From NCBI GenBank assembly GCA_024644775.1, contig JAHEHB010000332.1:1-6276 (forward strand): 6,276 bases of DNA. The letters are read 5' to 3'. The translations under genes and the position numbers were made by a program. Origin of the DNA: Deltaproteobacteria bacterium (lineage in GTDB: Bacteria > Desulfobacterota > Desulfobacteria > Desulfobacterales > SURF-15). Each line of letters begins with the position of its first letter. The first letter of the stretch is position 1. This document shows, in pieces, positions 1 to 5,953 of this stretch. Below the pieces are notes generated by a model. That model did no database searches. It was not told where the DNA came from and saw nothing but the letters and a program-made list of their open reading frames with translations.

Positions 1-28
1 AAGAAAGCGTTACAATTTCGAACTCTAA

Positions 29-92
29 GAGGGCGGGGGGACACCCCTCGCACCCTCCGGTTTAATAATTTTTATTTTTATCTTTTTTCACT
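29..92 (+). terminator. Candidate intrinsic terminator hairpin at the left edge
   Basis: Bases 29-40 can pair with 44-57. GGGG (37-40) pairs with CCCC (44-47) across an ACA loop, extended by G36-T48, G35-C49 and C34-G50. After a two-base bulge (C51, A52), GAGGG (29-33) pairs with CCCTC (53-57). The stem is followed on the plus strand by a T-rich stretch (61-91) with several runs of five or six T. This fits Rho-independent termination of a rightward gene lying left of the window. One plus-strand frame open from base 2 ends in TAA at 26-28, just before the stem, but eight codons are too few to call a gene. The same stem could serve the leftward yqaA transcript, although the bases beyond it on that side are not T-rich. 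Positions 93-179 hold nothing I can assign. Confidence 0.45.
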
Positions 93-179
93 ATACAAGG
101 CGGATGTCTGACACAGAGATTTAGCAAACTGGGACGTTTTGAAATTGGCTCCTTATCGTGGATATGTGGCCGCCTGTCT

Positions 180-761
180 TCATAAAACAAACTTGATGAC
201 GACAAAACCCGCTACCAGAAGTACCGTGAAAGCCACCACCACTAAATTAAAATACCGATCGATAAACGACTGGATTTGTGCGCCAAAGATGCGGATGAGT
301 CCTCCTACCAAAAAAAACCGGGCTGAACGGGAAACCAAAGAAGCCAACACAAATACTGAAAAGTTGATTTCAAAAGCACCCGCTGAAATCGTAAACACTT
401 TATAGGGGATGGGCGTAAATCCGGCAATGGCGATTGCCCATGCATCATATTTCATATAAAGATTTTGAATATACTGATACTTACCTGAAAGACCGTAAAA
501 TGCGATAATCCTTTCACCGATGCCGGCCATAAATTGCCATCCGATGAGGTAACCGAAGCATCCACCCAGAATAGATCCCGCAGAACAGATTAGAGCATAT
601 CTGAGAGCCCTTGACGGAACGGCAACCGCCAATGCAATCAGGAGTACATCGGGCGGAATCGGAAAAAAAGACGATTCACAAAATGAAAGTATAAAAAGGG
701 CCCAATTGCCGTAAGGGGTTTCCGCCCAGTGAAGGACCCACGTATACAATTTTCGCAGCAT
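180..761 (-). CDS. yqaA: YqaA-family (DedA/VTT-like) inner-membrane protein
   Basis: This 193-residue polytopic membrane protein belongs to the YqaA branch of the DedA/SNARE-associated (VTT domain) superfamily. Visible motifs are ESSFFPIPPD (residues 29-38), a glycine-rich GSILGGCFGYLIG (62-74), FTPIPYKVFTISAG (115-128) and SRSARFFLVGG (144-154). Hydrophobic segments lie at roughly 20-48, 55-76, 107-130, 134-157 and 168-193. The acidic residue before the first proline motif and the TPIPYK motif are typical of the family. DedA relatives are implicated in moving lipids across membranes and in membrane homeostasis; the exact substrate of YqaA proteins is not established. The length is normal. 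The ATG directly abuts the TAA of pcm (TAAATG on the minus strand), and a GGGGAGAG ribosome-binding site lies inside the end of pcm, so the two genes are probably co-transcribed and translationally coupled. The family call is secure; the function is not. Confidence 0.9.
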   Translation of the reverse strand: MLRKLYTWVLHWAETPYGNWALFILSFCESSFFPIPPDVLLIALAVAVPSRALRYALICSAGSILGGCFGYLIGWQFMAGIGERIIAFYGLSGKYQYIQNLYMKYDAWAIAIAGFTPIPYKVFTISAGAFEINFSVFVLASLVSRSARFFLVGGLIRIFGAQIQSFIDRYFNLVVVAFTVLLVAGFVVIKFVL

Positions 762-1421
762 TTAGAACTCTCCCCATCCATGCTCACCTACGAGCTTGAC
801 AAACCGGCACCCACCCAGATTCTCCTTGTGAATACCGTTTTCTGTCTTGATAATTCGAATTAAATCTTGGGAGTACTGGTTTCCCACCGGCAGGACAATT
901 CGCCCTCCCACCGCCAGTTGATCGATTAAAATATGAGGAATATCCGGCGCTCCGGCTGTGATAATGATAGCGTCAAATGGACTTTCATCCGGCCAACCAA
1001 CGGAACCGTCCGAGTACTTCGTGATGATATTGTGGTAATGAAGTTTATCAAACAGCTTTCGAGTTTTCATATAAAGGGGTCGAATCCGCTCGATGGTATA
1101 GACCCGAAAGACGATTTCGGCAAGAATTGCCGCCTGGTATCCGGAGCCAGTCCCGATTTCTAGTACCCGATCGTCTTTGTCAGAATTCAATGCCTGTGTC
1201 ATTTCGGCGACGATGTATGGCTGCGAAATCGTTTGCTGTTCTCCAATGGGAAGGGGAAAATCACCGTAAGCTTGCTCCCGTAATGCTTCACTTACAAAAA
1301 GGTGTCTTGGAACTTTCCGAAGGGCCATAAGGACCTTGGGGTCAGAAATGCCACGGGATTCAATCTGCTTTTGAACCATCTCTTCCCGCAACCGTTCATA
1401 TTTTTTGGGGTTGGCAGACAT
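762..1421 (-). CDS. pcm: Protein-L-isoaspartate O-methyltransferase
   Basis: This 219-residue cytoplasmic enzyme transfers a methyl group from S-adenosylmethionine to L-isoaspartyl residues in damaged proteins, starting their repair. The sequence has the family order: KVPRHLFV (36-43), the [12 protein letters not shown] substrate-site motif (63-74), SAM motif [14 protein letters not shown] (86-98), the acidic post-I strand VYTIER (107-112), a SDGSVGW loop (137-143, usually GDGS), [14 protein letters not shown] (149-162) and GGRIVLPVG (172-180). The length is typical of bacterial Pcm. The ATG at 1421 has no clear Shine-Dalgarno sequence. Met15 (base 1379) is preceded by GGGAAGAG and is an alternative start, but family members usually have about ten residues before that point, so I keep the longer form. 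A TATGAT box on the minus strand (1438-1443) could be a -10 element, without a good -35. In many proteobacteria pcm lies next to surE; that gene is not seen here. Confidence 0.95.
   Translation of the reverse strand: MSANPKKYERLREEMVQKQIESRGISDPKVLMALRKVPRHLFVSEALREQAYGDFPLPIGEQQTISQPYIVAEMTQALNSDKDDRVLEIGTGSGYQAAILAEIVFRVYTIERIRPLYMKTRKLFDKLHYHNIITKYSDGSVGWPDESPFDAIIITAGAPDIPHILIDQLAVGGRIVLPVGNQYSQDLIRIIKTENGIHKENLGGCRFVKLVGEHGWGEF
768..775 (-). promoter_or_regulatory. Ribosome-binding site of yqaA inside the end of pcm
   Basis: Read on the minus strand, GGGGAGAG sits six bases before the yqaA ATG and overlaps the last codons of pcm. It fixes the yqaA start at 761 and suggests that ribosomes finishing pcm reinitiate on yqaA. 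Confidence 0.6.
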
Positions 1422-1602
1422 AGAAACTGTCTATCAGATCATAGCGGGAGGGGTCAAGAAATTAGGGACGGGTATTAAAAGCAATTTAAAAAAAATCCGG
1501 ATTCGATCTTAAGTAAAAGCGCCAAAACATCTTGATTTTTCGACTTTAATTACATAATCAATATCTGGTTGTTCAGGTTTCACATCGGTAGGTTTAACAA
1601 AT
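1422..1602. other. Gene-free stretch upstream of pcm
   Basis: No reading frame here encodes anything recognisable. The plus strand has stops in all three frames, including TAA at 1555-1557 in the frame of the channel relic to the right. A minus-strand frame (1509-1763) is open, but most of it is simply the antisense of that relic. The stretch should hold the leader and promoter of the minus-strand pcm gene; I could not find a well-spaced -35/-10 pair. It may include decayed channel sequence too diverged to read. Confidence 0.4.
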
Positions 1603-1788
1603 GTGATGTTAAAGGATTCCGGTATACGACAACTATACAACCTGATTATTATTGCAATAAAGAAATCGGATAATCGTATGGAATTCAATCCTTCATTCGA
1701 AACGGTGATCCGCCCGGGAGATACCGTTATTGCCGTTGGACAGGAAGAAAACTTAAAGCGCATGGAAAAAGAAATAAACCCGCTATAA
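1603..1788 (+). pseudogene. Orphan RCK_C (TrkA_C) tail of a potassium channel, probable relic
   Basis: The 61-codon frame reads LKDSGIRQLYNLIIIAIKK, then FNPSFETVIRPGDTVIAVGQ and a final LKRMEKEINPL. This is the pattern of the RCK_C/TrkA_C ligand-binding domain that ends Kch-type potassium channels and TrkA-like proteins: a conserved SGIR, a hydrophobic strand with KK, and the FNPS...PGDTVIAVG core. Complete channels of this kind are usually over 300 residues, with two membrane helices, a TVGYGD-type filter and an RCK_N domain; none of these is present in any frame upstream. Resemblance seems to begin near base 1585 (SVGLTNVMLKDSGIR), and an in-frame TAA at 1555-1557 closes the frame on the left. 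Start codons (GTG 1603, ATG 1606) lack a convincing ribosome-binding site. The frame ends naturally at the family's usual C-terminus, so a 5' deletion is the simplest reading. A free-standing small RCK_C protein is possible but less likely. Confidence 0.65.
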
Positions 1789-1830
1789 GAAAGGGGGGCG
1801 AGAACCGGAAAGTCATGACGGTCGAGGGAT

Positions 1831-2418
1831 TTATATTTTATATATTATTCGCTTATTGGTAACAATGATGTCCACGTGTTTGTCGTGAGATTCCATAGGA
1901 ATTTGCTGAATGATCTGATCTTCGAAGGCGAGCGATACCTTTCGGGTGGTAATGGGAAGCTCTGGAATGAGTCGATCGTAAAAACCGGTTCCGGATCCAA
2001 TACGCGCGCCTTTTTCATCAAAGGCAATACCCGGAATGATCGCAATATCGATGCATTCGATCGGCACCTCTTTGCATTGATTTTCATCCGGCTCCAAGAC
2101 CCCTTTCGGTCCTGATATTAAGTTCGTGTCCATATTATCGATTTTCATCAACCGCGTTTTGTGTTTTTCCATGGTAAATGCGGGAAGAACCACAATCTTG
2201 TTATATTCAAACGTTTTGTTGATAATATTTTTTGTCGCCACTTCATAGCGCCCATTCATGTAAAGCAGGGAAATGTTGGCTTCAAGAAAGTTCGCAAAAT
2301 CAAACAGTCTATCCTCAATCGCTTTTGTTTTCTCTGCTCGTTCTTTAACAGACATTGAATTTAGAAATTTTATCACGCCATTTCGAATTTCTTGTTTCTT
2401 CTCGTGAATTTCTTCCAT
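1831..2418 (-). CDS. ygfA: 5-formyltetrahydrofolate cyclo-ligase
   Basis: This cytoplasmic enzyme of about 195 residues uses ATP to convert 5-formyltetrahydrofolate to 5,10-methenyltetrahydrofolate, returning the storage or side-product folate to one-carbon metabolism. Family marks, numbered from the chosen start, are an N-terminal basic helix (KKQEIR, 7-12), VVLPAF (76-81), GVLEP (106-110) and the signature PGIAFDEKGARIGSGTGFYDR (129-149), the ATP/folate-binding loop, followed by a C-terminal strand ending in VDIIVTNKRII. The usual GEVDT-like folate-site segment appears as NGRYEVATKNII (55-66), a mild divergence. I start at the ATG at 2418 because GAAGGG lies seven bases upstream; a longer form from a TTG at 2457 has no such site and adds residues the family lacks. 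It converges on the channel relic and diverges from thrC. No clear terminator follows: an ACCG/CGGT pair at 1804-1822 is weak and not followed by T residues on this strand. Confidence 0.9.
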   Translation of the reverse strand: MEEIHEKKQEIRNGVIKFLNSMSVKERAEKTKAIEDRLFDFANFLEANISLLYMNGRYEVATKNIINKTFEYNKIVVLPAFTMEKHKTRLMKIDNMDTNLISGPKGVLEPDENQCKEVPIECIDIAIIPGIAFDEKGARIGSGTGFYDRLIPELPITTRKVSLAFEDQIIQQIPMESHDKHVDIIVTNKRIIYKI

Positions 2419-2425
2419 GGAATTT

Positions 2426-2431
2426 CCCTTC
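2426..2431 (-). promoter_or_regulatory. Ribosome-binding site fixing the cyclo-ligase start
   Basis: On the minus strand, GAAGGG sits seven bases before the ATG at 2418. This favours that start over the upstream in-frame TTG at 2457. Confidence 0.55.
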
Positions 2432-2481
2432 ACCCCATTAAAGTTCCTTGAAATCAAACAAAGCTCAACTTACAATAATTA

Positions 2482-2510
2482 TTGACGAAATTATCGATGA
2501 TTGATAAAAA
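2482..2510 (+). promoter_or_regulatory. Candidate sigma-70 promoter for the thrC operon
   Basis: TTGACG (2482-2487, five of six matches to the -35 consensus) is followed after exactly 17 bases by TAAAAA (2505-2510, four of six to the -10). It lies in the AT-rich gap between the divergent cyclo-ligase and thrC and would give a thrC leader of about 150 bases. The spacer and -10 contain an inverted repeat, TTATC...GATAA (2491-2507), which could be an operator. In AT-rich DNA such matches also occur by chance. Confidence 0.4.
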
Positions 2511-2551
2511 TTTCAGTTTTTTATTATCTGATAGAAGGTAAAAATGTAAAC

Positions 2552-2628
2552 AAAGCGCTTTCGAAGTCGCCTGGCGTTTCATGCGCCGTAGTTAATGCCA
2601 AACATAAATAATAGGTATTCCGACGTCG
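2552..2628. promoter_or_regulatory. Palindromes in the thrC leader
   Basis: The thrC leader carries two perfect palindromes, AAAGCGCTTT (2552-2561) and CGACGTCG (2621-2628), and a small stem GGCG/CGCC (2573-2576 with 2584-2587). They are too GC-rich for their surroundings to be dismissed outright, and could be operator half-sites or RNA structure. I recognise no known riboswitch, T-box or threonine-codon attenuator: there is no run of Thr or Ile codons and no terminator before thrC. Confidence 0.25.
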
Positions 2629-2652
2629 AAAATCAAGTTTGTCAGACAAAAA

Positions 2653-2658
2653 AAGGAG
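2653..2658 (+). promoter_or_regulatory. Ribosome-binding site of thrC
   Basis: AAGGAG, continuing as AAGGAGAT, lies ten bases before the ATG at 2669 and is the strongest Shine-Dalgarno sequence in the window. It fixes the thrC start. Confidence 0.7.
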
Positions 2659-2668
2659 ATAAACCAGC

Positions 2669-4171
2669 ATGAAGATCACTGACTTTCCAGAACAAATCCG
2701 ACCCTATCTCGTGCCAAAAGTCGAGGGTGACCTCATCTATCGATGTTTGGGCTGTCGTCAAAAATATGACATCAGCCAATTGCTTTACACCTGCCCTGAT
2801 TGTGGGCAGATTCTGCTTATTTATGATCAGGATTTTGACAGACTAAAAAAAATCCCCTCGAAAATCTGGCACCGGTTGTTTCACTATCGAAAGATGCTCA
2901 CGGATCCGGCGCTAAAAGGAATATTCCGGTATCATGAATTTATCGGTCCCTCCTTGCCATTAAGCGCCATTGTTTATTTGGGGGAAGGTCACACACCCAT
3001 GGTGGAAGCAAATGGATATTTGCAGGAACGGGTTGGGCTCCGGTTTTATTTCAAAAACGAAGGGCAAAACCCCAGCGCCTCTTTTAAAGATCGGGGAATG
3101 GCCAGCGCCCTTAGCTACATCCATTTTTTGATACAAACAGGAAACGTATCAGAGATCTTAACGGTTTGTGCCTCTACAGGGGATACATCAGCTGCCGCAG
3201 CCCTTTATGCCGCTTATCTATATCCGCAGGTAAAATCTGCTGTCCTGCTTCCCCACAAAAAAGTAACTCCCCAACAGCTATCGCAACCGTTGGGAAACGG
3301 GGCAACGGTATTTGAAATTCCTGGTGTATTTGATGATTGCATGAAGGTTGTTGAGGCGTTGGCTGAAAATTATCCTGTTGCACTTTTAAATTCAAAAAAT
3401 GCGTGGCGGGTGTTGGGTCAGGAATCCTATTCTTACGAAATTGCTCAGGATTTTGAATACGAGATGGAAAACAAAGTTGTGGTCGTCCCCGTCGGAAACG
3501 CCGGGAATATCACCGCTGTTATGAGCGGCTTCCTCAAATTCTTTGACGCTGGCATAATTAATGCATTGCCAAAGATCGTCGGGGTGCAGTCGTCTCATGC
3601 AAACCCTGTCTATCGATATTACCAAGAGCCGGTTGCGGAAAAGAGAAAATTTGTTCCCGTGACGGTAAAATCGAGTGTGGCTCAGGCAGCTATGATCGGG
3701 AACCCTGTTTCAATGCCGCGAGTCATTCGCCTGACAGACCGCTATAATTGTTTAGCCGGCCGACAAAACGTCTTCTTTGTGGAAGTTACCGAACAGGCTA
3801 TCATGGATTTTGAGCTCATAGCAAACCGTAATGGGCATATTGCTTGTCCACATGGGGGCGAGTCGCTGGCGGGTCTTATCCAGGCAATGGAAAATGGATA
3901 TATCGAAAAAACCGATGTGGCCGTTCTTGATTCTACAGCACATGTTTTAAAATTTTTAGATTTTCAGGAAATGTATTTTAAAAATGAATTTCCTCCGGAA
4001 TTTCAAATCGAACCAAACCCGGATCTGATCAATTCTCCGGTGTATGTTCGCCCTAAAGATCTAAAAACGGTTCCTGAACCCGGGAAATCATTGGGTGGAA
4101 ACGAATTCAATCGGTTTGTGAAACAGACATCCGAAGAGATTGCAGCATACATGAATTTAAAGAAGGTATGA
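2669..4171 (+). CDS. thrC: Threonine synthase with N-terminal zinc ribbon
   Basis: This 500-residue PLP enzyme (fold type II) converts O-phospho-L-homoserine and water to L-threonine and phosphate, the last step of threonine synthesis. An N-terminal zinc ribbon is clear from C26-x2-C29 and C42-x2-C45. The catalytic core shows GEGHTPM (105-111), NPSASFKDRGM (134-144) with K140 as the expected Schiff-base lysine, CASTGDTSAAAA (167-178), which positions substrate, and the glycine-rich phosphate loop VGNAGN (275-280). A late PHGGES (around 395-400) matches the family's C-terminal part. The last 60 residues or so, proline-rich and then helical, extend beyond the shortest family members but look like an intact tail. 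Related PLP enzymes (threonine dehydratase, cysteate synthase) share the fold; the ribbon and the SFKDRG context favour ThrC. No other threonine-pathway gene is next to it, and its stop codon overlaps the next gene's start by ATGA. Confidence 0.93.
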   Translation: MKITDFPEQIRPYLVPKVEGDLIYRCLGCRQKYDISQLLYTCPDCGQILLIYDQDFDRLKKIPSKIWHRLFHYRKMLTDPALKGIFRYHEFIGPSLPLSAIVYLGEGHTPMVEANGYLQERVGLRFYFKNEGQNPSASFKDRGMASALSYIHFLIQTGNVSEILTVCASTGDTSAAAALYAAYLYPQVKSAVLLPHKKVTPQQLSQPLGNGATVFEIPGVFDDCMKVVEALAENYPVALLNSKNAWRVLGQESYSYEIAQDFEYEMENKVVVVPVGNAGNITAVMSGFLKFFDAGIINALPKIVGVQSSHANPVYRYYQEPVAEKRKFVPVTVKSSVAQAAMIGNPVSMPRVIRLTDRYNCLAGRQNVFFVEVTEQAIMDFELIANRNGHIACPHGGESLAGLIQAMENGYIEKTDVAVLDSTAHVLKFLDFQEMYFKNEFPPEFQIEPNPDLINSPVYVRPKDLKTVPEPGKSLGGNEFNRFVKQTSEEIAAYMNLKKV

Positions 4172-5943
4172 ATGAAATGATTCAAAGAACCATTCGCTTT
4201 TTTGCTGGTCTAATGATCTTAAGCCTCCTTGTGGCGCCGGCACCGTCGCTTGGTGTATTGTTATCCAAAAATTACATTATTCGGCAGGACAGGGGTGTTG
4301 ATATCCTTTGTGACCCTTACGTGGTTCAAAAGAACGATTGGTTAACAAAACTATTCAGGCAACGGGGGGAGATTGCAGAGAAAGATTTTCCTGAATTTTA
4401 TAAAATATTCCAACGCTTGAATCCTCATATTTCAGACGTGAACGTTGTCGCGCCCGGACAGCATATCTATATCCCGCTAAAGAGGTTAGAAAAGGATACT
4501 TTGGTGGGACAAGATACCGGTATCGTAACCATTCCGTTTGTCACTGTTACCAACCTTCATGAGTTTATCAAGAATTATTCAAGTGAATACACGGTCCGGA
4601 AAGGAGACTGGGTTTCCCGGTTGGTTACTCGCGGTTACGGAAATGCCAAGACAAAAACTTATAACGAAGGAATCGAGCTTTTCAAACTGCTCAATCCTCA
4701 GGTTACCAATCTCGATCGAATATACCCGGGCCAAGTTCTTCTGCTTCCAGATCAATCTCTTCGAAATAAATTGTGGTATGCGTCGCTTTTCGACAGTTCC
4801 GGCCGCATATCGAACGTCTCTTCCATTCCCGATCCGGAATTCAGGCCCCCAACAATTGAGGCGGAAAAGAAAGAAAACAAACCTCCCGTGAAAAAATTGG
4901 CGGATATTCTAAAGGGCGAACTACGAGATAACGGTATCTATCATTTTCCACGCAAAGGTGCTGAGGATTTAAAATTTGATCTTTCCCGGACCCCTGTCCT
5001 TGAATTGGAAAACGGCAGGCGGATAGTTTTTGCAAAAGACGATTTTCAATCTGAAGACTTGAATCTGATCGAGACCTACTGGAGGGATACAAAATGGGTC
5101 ACTTTCAACTCCGAAAGCTCTCTATCGAACATTTTGGATGCGACTATCAACGCGGCGGAGCAAAAATCCCAAAAGAAGATAACCCTGTCAGACAACGGAT
5201 TGAAAATCGATGTACATGCCAAGTGGATTATCTCAAGACCCTCAAAAGATGACGATACGATGCGTTATATCTGTGTGAATGAAATCGATTCCCCAGAGGA
5301 GCGCACGCCGAGCACCATCTCCGGCTATTTGGAGAAAAAGGGAATTGTCGTACAGGACATACTTCAAAAAAATCAGGATAATACAAACCCATCAAAAAAA
5401 ATAGAGGCGCCACGCGCCACTGAAGACGTGATTCCCATTGGCCTTACAAACCATCGAACCTTTGTTAGACACGTTCTCGTGGCGCTGGGGGTCCGTTACA
5501 CGGAAAATGTCAAAATTACATTTCCATATGTTGGCATTCAGGTCGAGGCGAGTGCAAATCTCATCTCAAATGGAGAGAGGCCGAATCTTATTGTCGACTT
5601 TGAGGATCTATATGGTGACGCCATCCGTGCCATTGAAAGAACCGGAATCAAAGTTATCCAGGTCAATAAAGGAGACACCGTAGAAAGTATTATTGAAAAG
5701 CTTCTAAATTCTATGGGTAGAACCTATACAAGAGATCCCGTGTTTTGGACATCGAAACGGCCCGAAACGTATAACACATCGTTAACCGTTCCCGGGTTTT
5801 TACTAGAAAACGGAGGTTCCCCGGACACTTTTCTGATTACCATTCAATTGCACGACGATGTTGTCAACTTTTTAGGGAAAAAGGGCATCAACCTTATAAT
5901 GGTTCAATCGAAAATAGCGAATCTTTCGCTTTCGCGAAAATAA
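4168..5943 (+). CDS. Secreted protein with two LysM domains and an uncharacterised C-terminal half
   Basis: This 591-residue protein is probably exported. Residues 1-30 form a signal peptide (basic QRTIR, then a hydrophobic stretch, ending near PAPSLG) with no lipobox. LysM 1 spans about 51-104 (YVVQKNDWLTKLF...RLNPHI...PGQHIYIPL) and LysM 2 about 141-196 (YTVRKGDWVSRLV...LLNPQV...PGQVLLLPD). LysM modules usually bind peptidoglycan glycan chains. A charged proline/lysine linker (about 218-243) leads to a middle region (244-375), a second polar linker, and an alpha/beta-looking C-terminal region (432-585) with a LysM-like opening, VNKGDTVESIIEKLL (499-513). I recognise no enzymatic motif, so a role in the cell wall or envelope is inferred from LysM alone. 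The ATG at 4168 overlaps the thrC stop. AGAAGG at 4161-4166 is only one base from it but ten from the in-frame ATG at 4177, which may be the true start. Co-transcription with thrC is very likely. Confidence 0.85.
   Translation: MNEMIQRTIRFFAGLMILSLLVAPAPSLGVLLSKNYIIRQDRGVDILCDPYVVQKNDWLTKLFRQRGEIAEKDFPEFYKIFQRLNPHISDVNVVAPGQHIYIPLKRLEKDTLVGQDTGIVTIPFVTVTNLHEFIKNYSSEYTVRKGDWVSRLVTRGYGNAKTKTYNEGIELFKLLNPQVTNLDRIYPGQVLLLPDQSLRNKLWYASLFDSSGRISNVSSIPDPEFRPPTIEAEKKENKPPVKKLADILKGELRDNGIYHFPRKGAEDLKFDLSRTPVLELENGRRIVFAKDDFQSEDLNLIETYWRDTKWVTFNSESSLSNILDATINAAEQKSQKKITLSDNGLKIDVHAKWIISRPSKDDDTMRYICVNEIDSPEERTPSTISGYLEKKGIVVQDILQKNQDNTNPSKKIEAPRATEDVIPIGLTNHRTFVRHVLVALGVRYTENVKITFPYVGIQVEASANLISNGERPNLIVDFEDLYGDAIRAIERTGIKVIQVNKGDTVESIIEKLLNSMGRTYTRDPVFWTSKRPETYNTSLTVPGFLLENGGSPDTFLITIQLHDDVVNFLGKKGINLIMVQSKIANLSLSRK
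5916..5939 (+). repeat. Overlapping inverted repeats at the 3' end of the LysM gene
   Basis: AGCGAA (5916-5921) pairs with TTCGCT (5925-5930) across a three-base loop. The perfect palindrome TTTCGCGAAA (5930-5939) follows, sharing base 5930. The TTCGC copies allow alternative pairings. No T run follows, so this is not an ordinary terminator. It lies over the last codons of the LysM gene, just before the next start, and might influence processing of the message or coupling to that gene. Confidence 0.35.
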
Positions 5944-5953
5944 TTGATGACAG

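Noticed and set aside
100..176. AGGCGG (100-105) and CCGCCT (171-176) as an inverted repeat or attachment site.
   Set aside because: The arms are only six bases with about 65 bases between them. No integrase, tRNA or target duplication is nearby, so chance is the better explanation.
139..405. Plus-strand 88-codon frame near the left end.
   Set aside because: It is antisense to the clearly coding yqaA gene and its composition (Lys/Thr-rich, no domain) is that of a shadow frame.
1509..1763. Minus-strand 84-codon open frame opposite the channel relic, with a protein-like end (DVKPEQPDIDYVIKVEKSRCFGA).
   Set aside because: Most of it is the antisense of a recognisable RCK_C domain. The remaining C-terminal part matches nothing I know, and no ribosome-binding site is evident.
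1804..1822. ACCG...CGGT with an internal GTCATGAC palindrome as a terminator between the channel relic and the cyclo-ligase.
   Set aside because: The stem is four bases with a long loop, and neither strand has a T run next to it that would fit termination of the cyclo-ligase transcript.
2458..2668. Possible 6S RNA upstream of the cyclo-ligase gene, because ssrS precedes this gene in some proteobacteria.
   Set aside because: The strand upstream of the gene is AT-rich and shows no long, nearly complete hairpin with a central bubble and no complementary ends. The arrangement also does not fit a 180-base RNA ending close to the gene.
2511..2668. Riboswitch, T-box or threonine attenuator in the thrC leader.
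   Set aside because: There is no terminator before thrC, no T-box sequence, no run of Thr/Ile codons and no riboswitch core that I can recognise.
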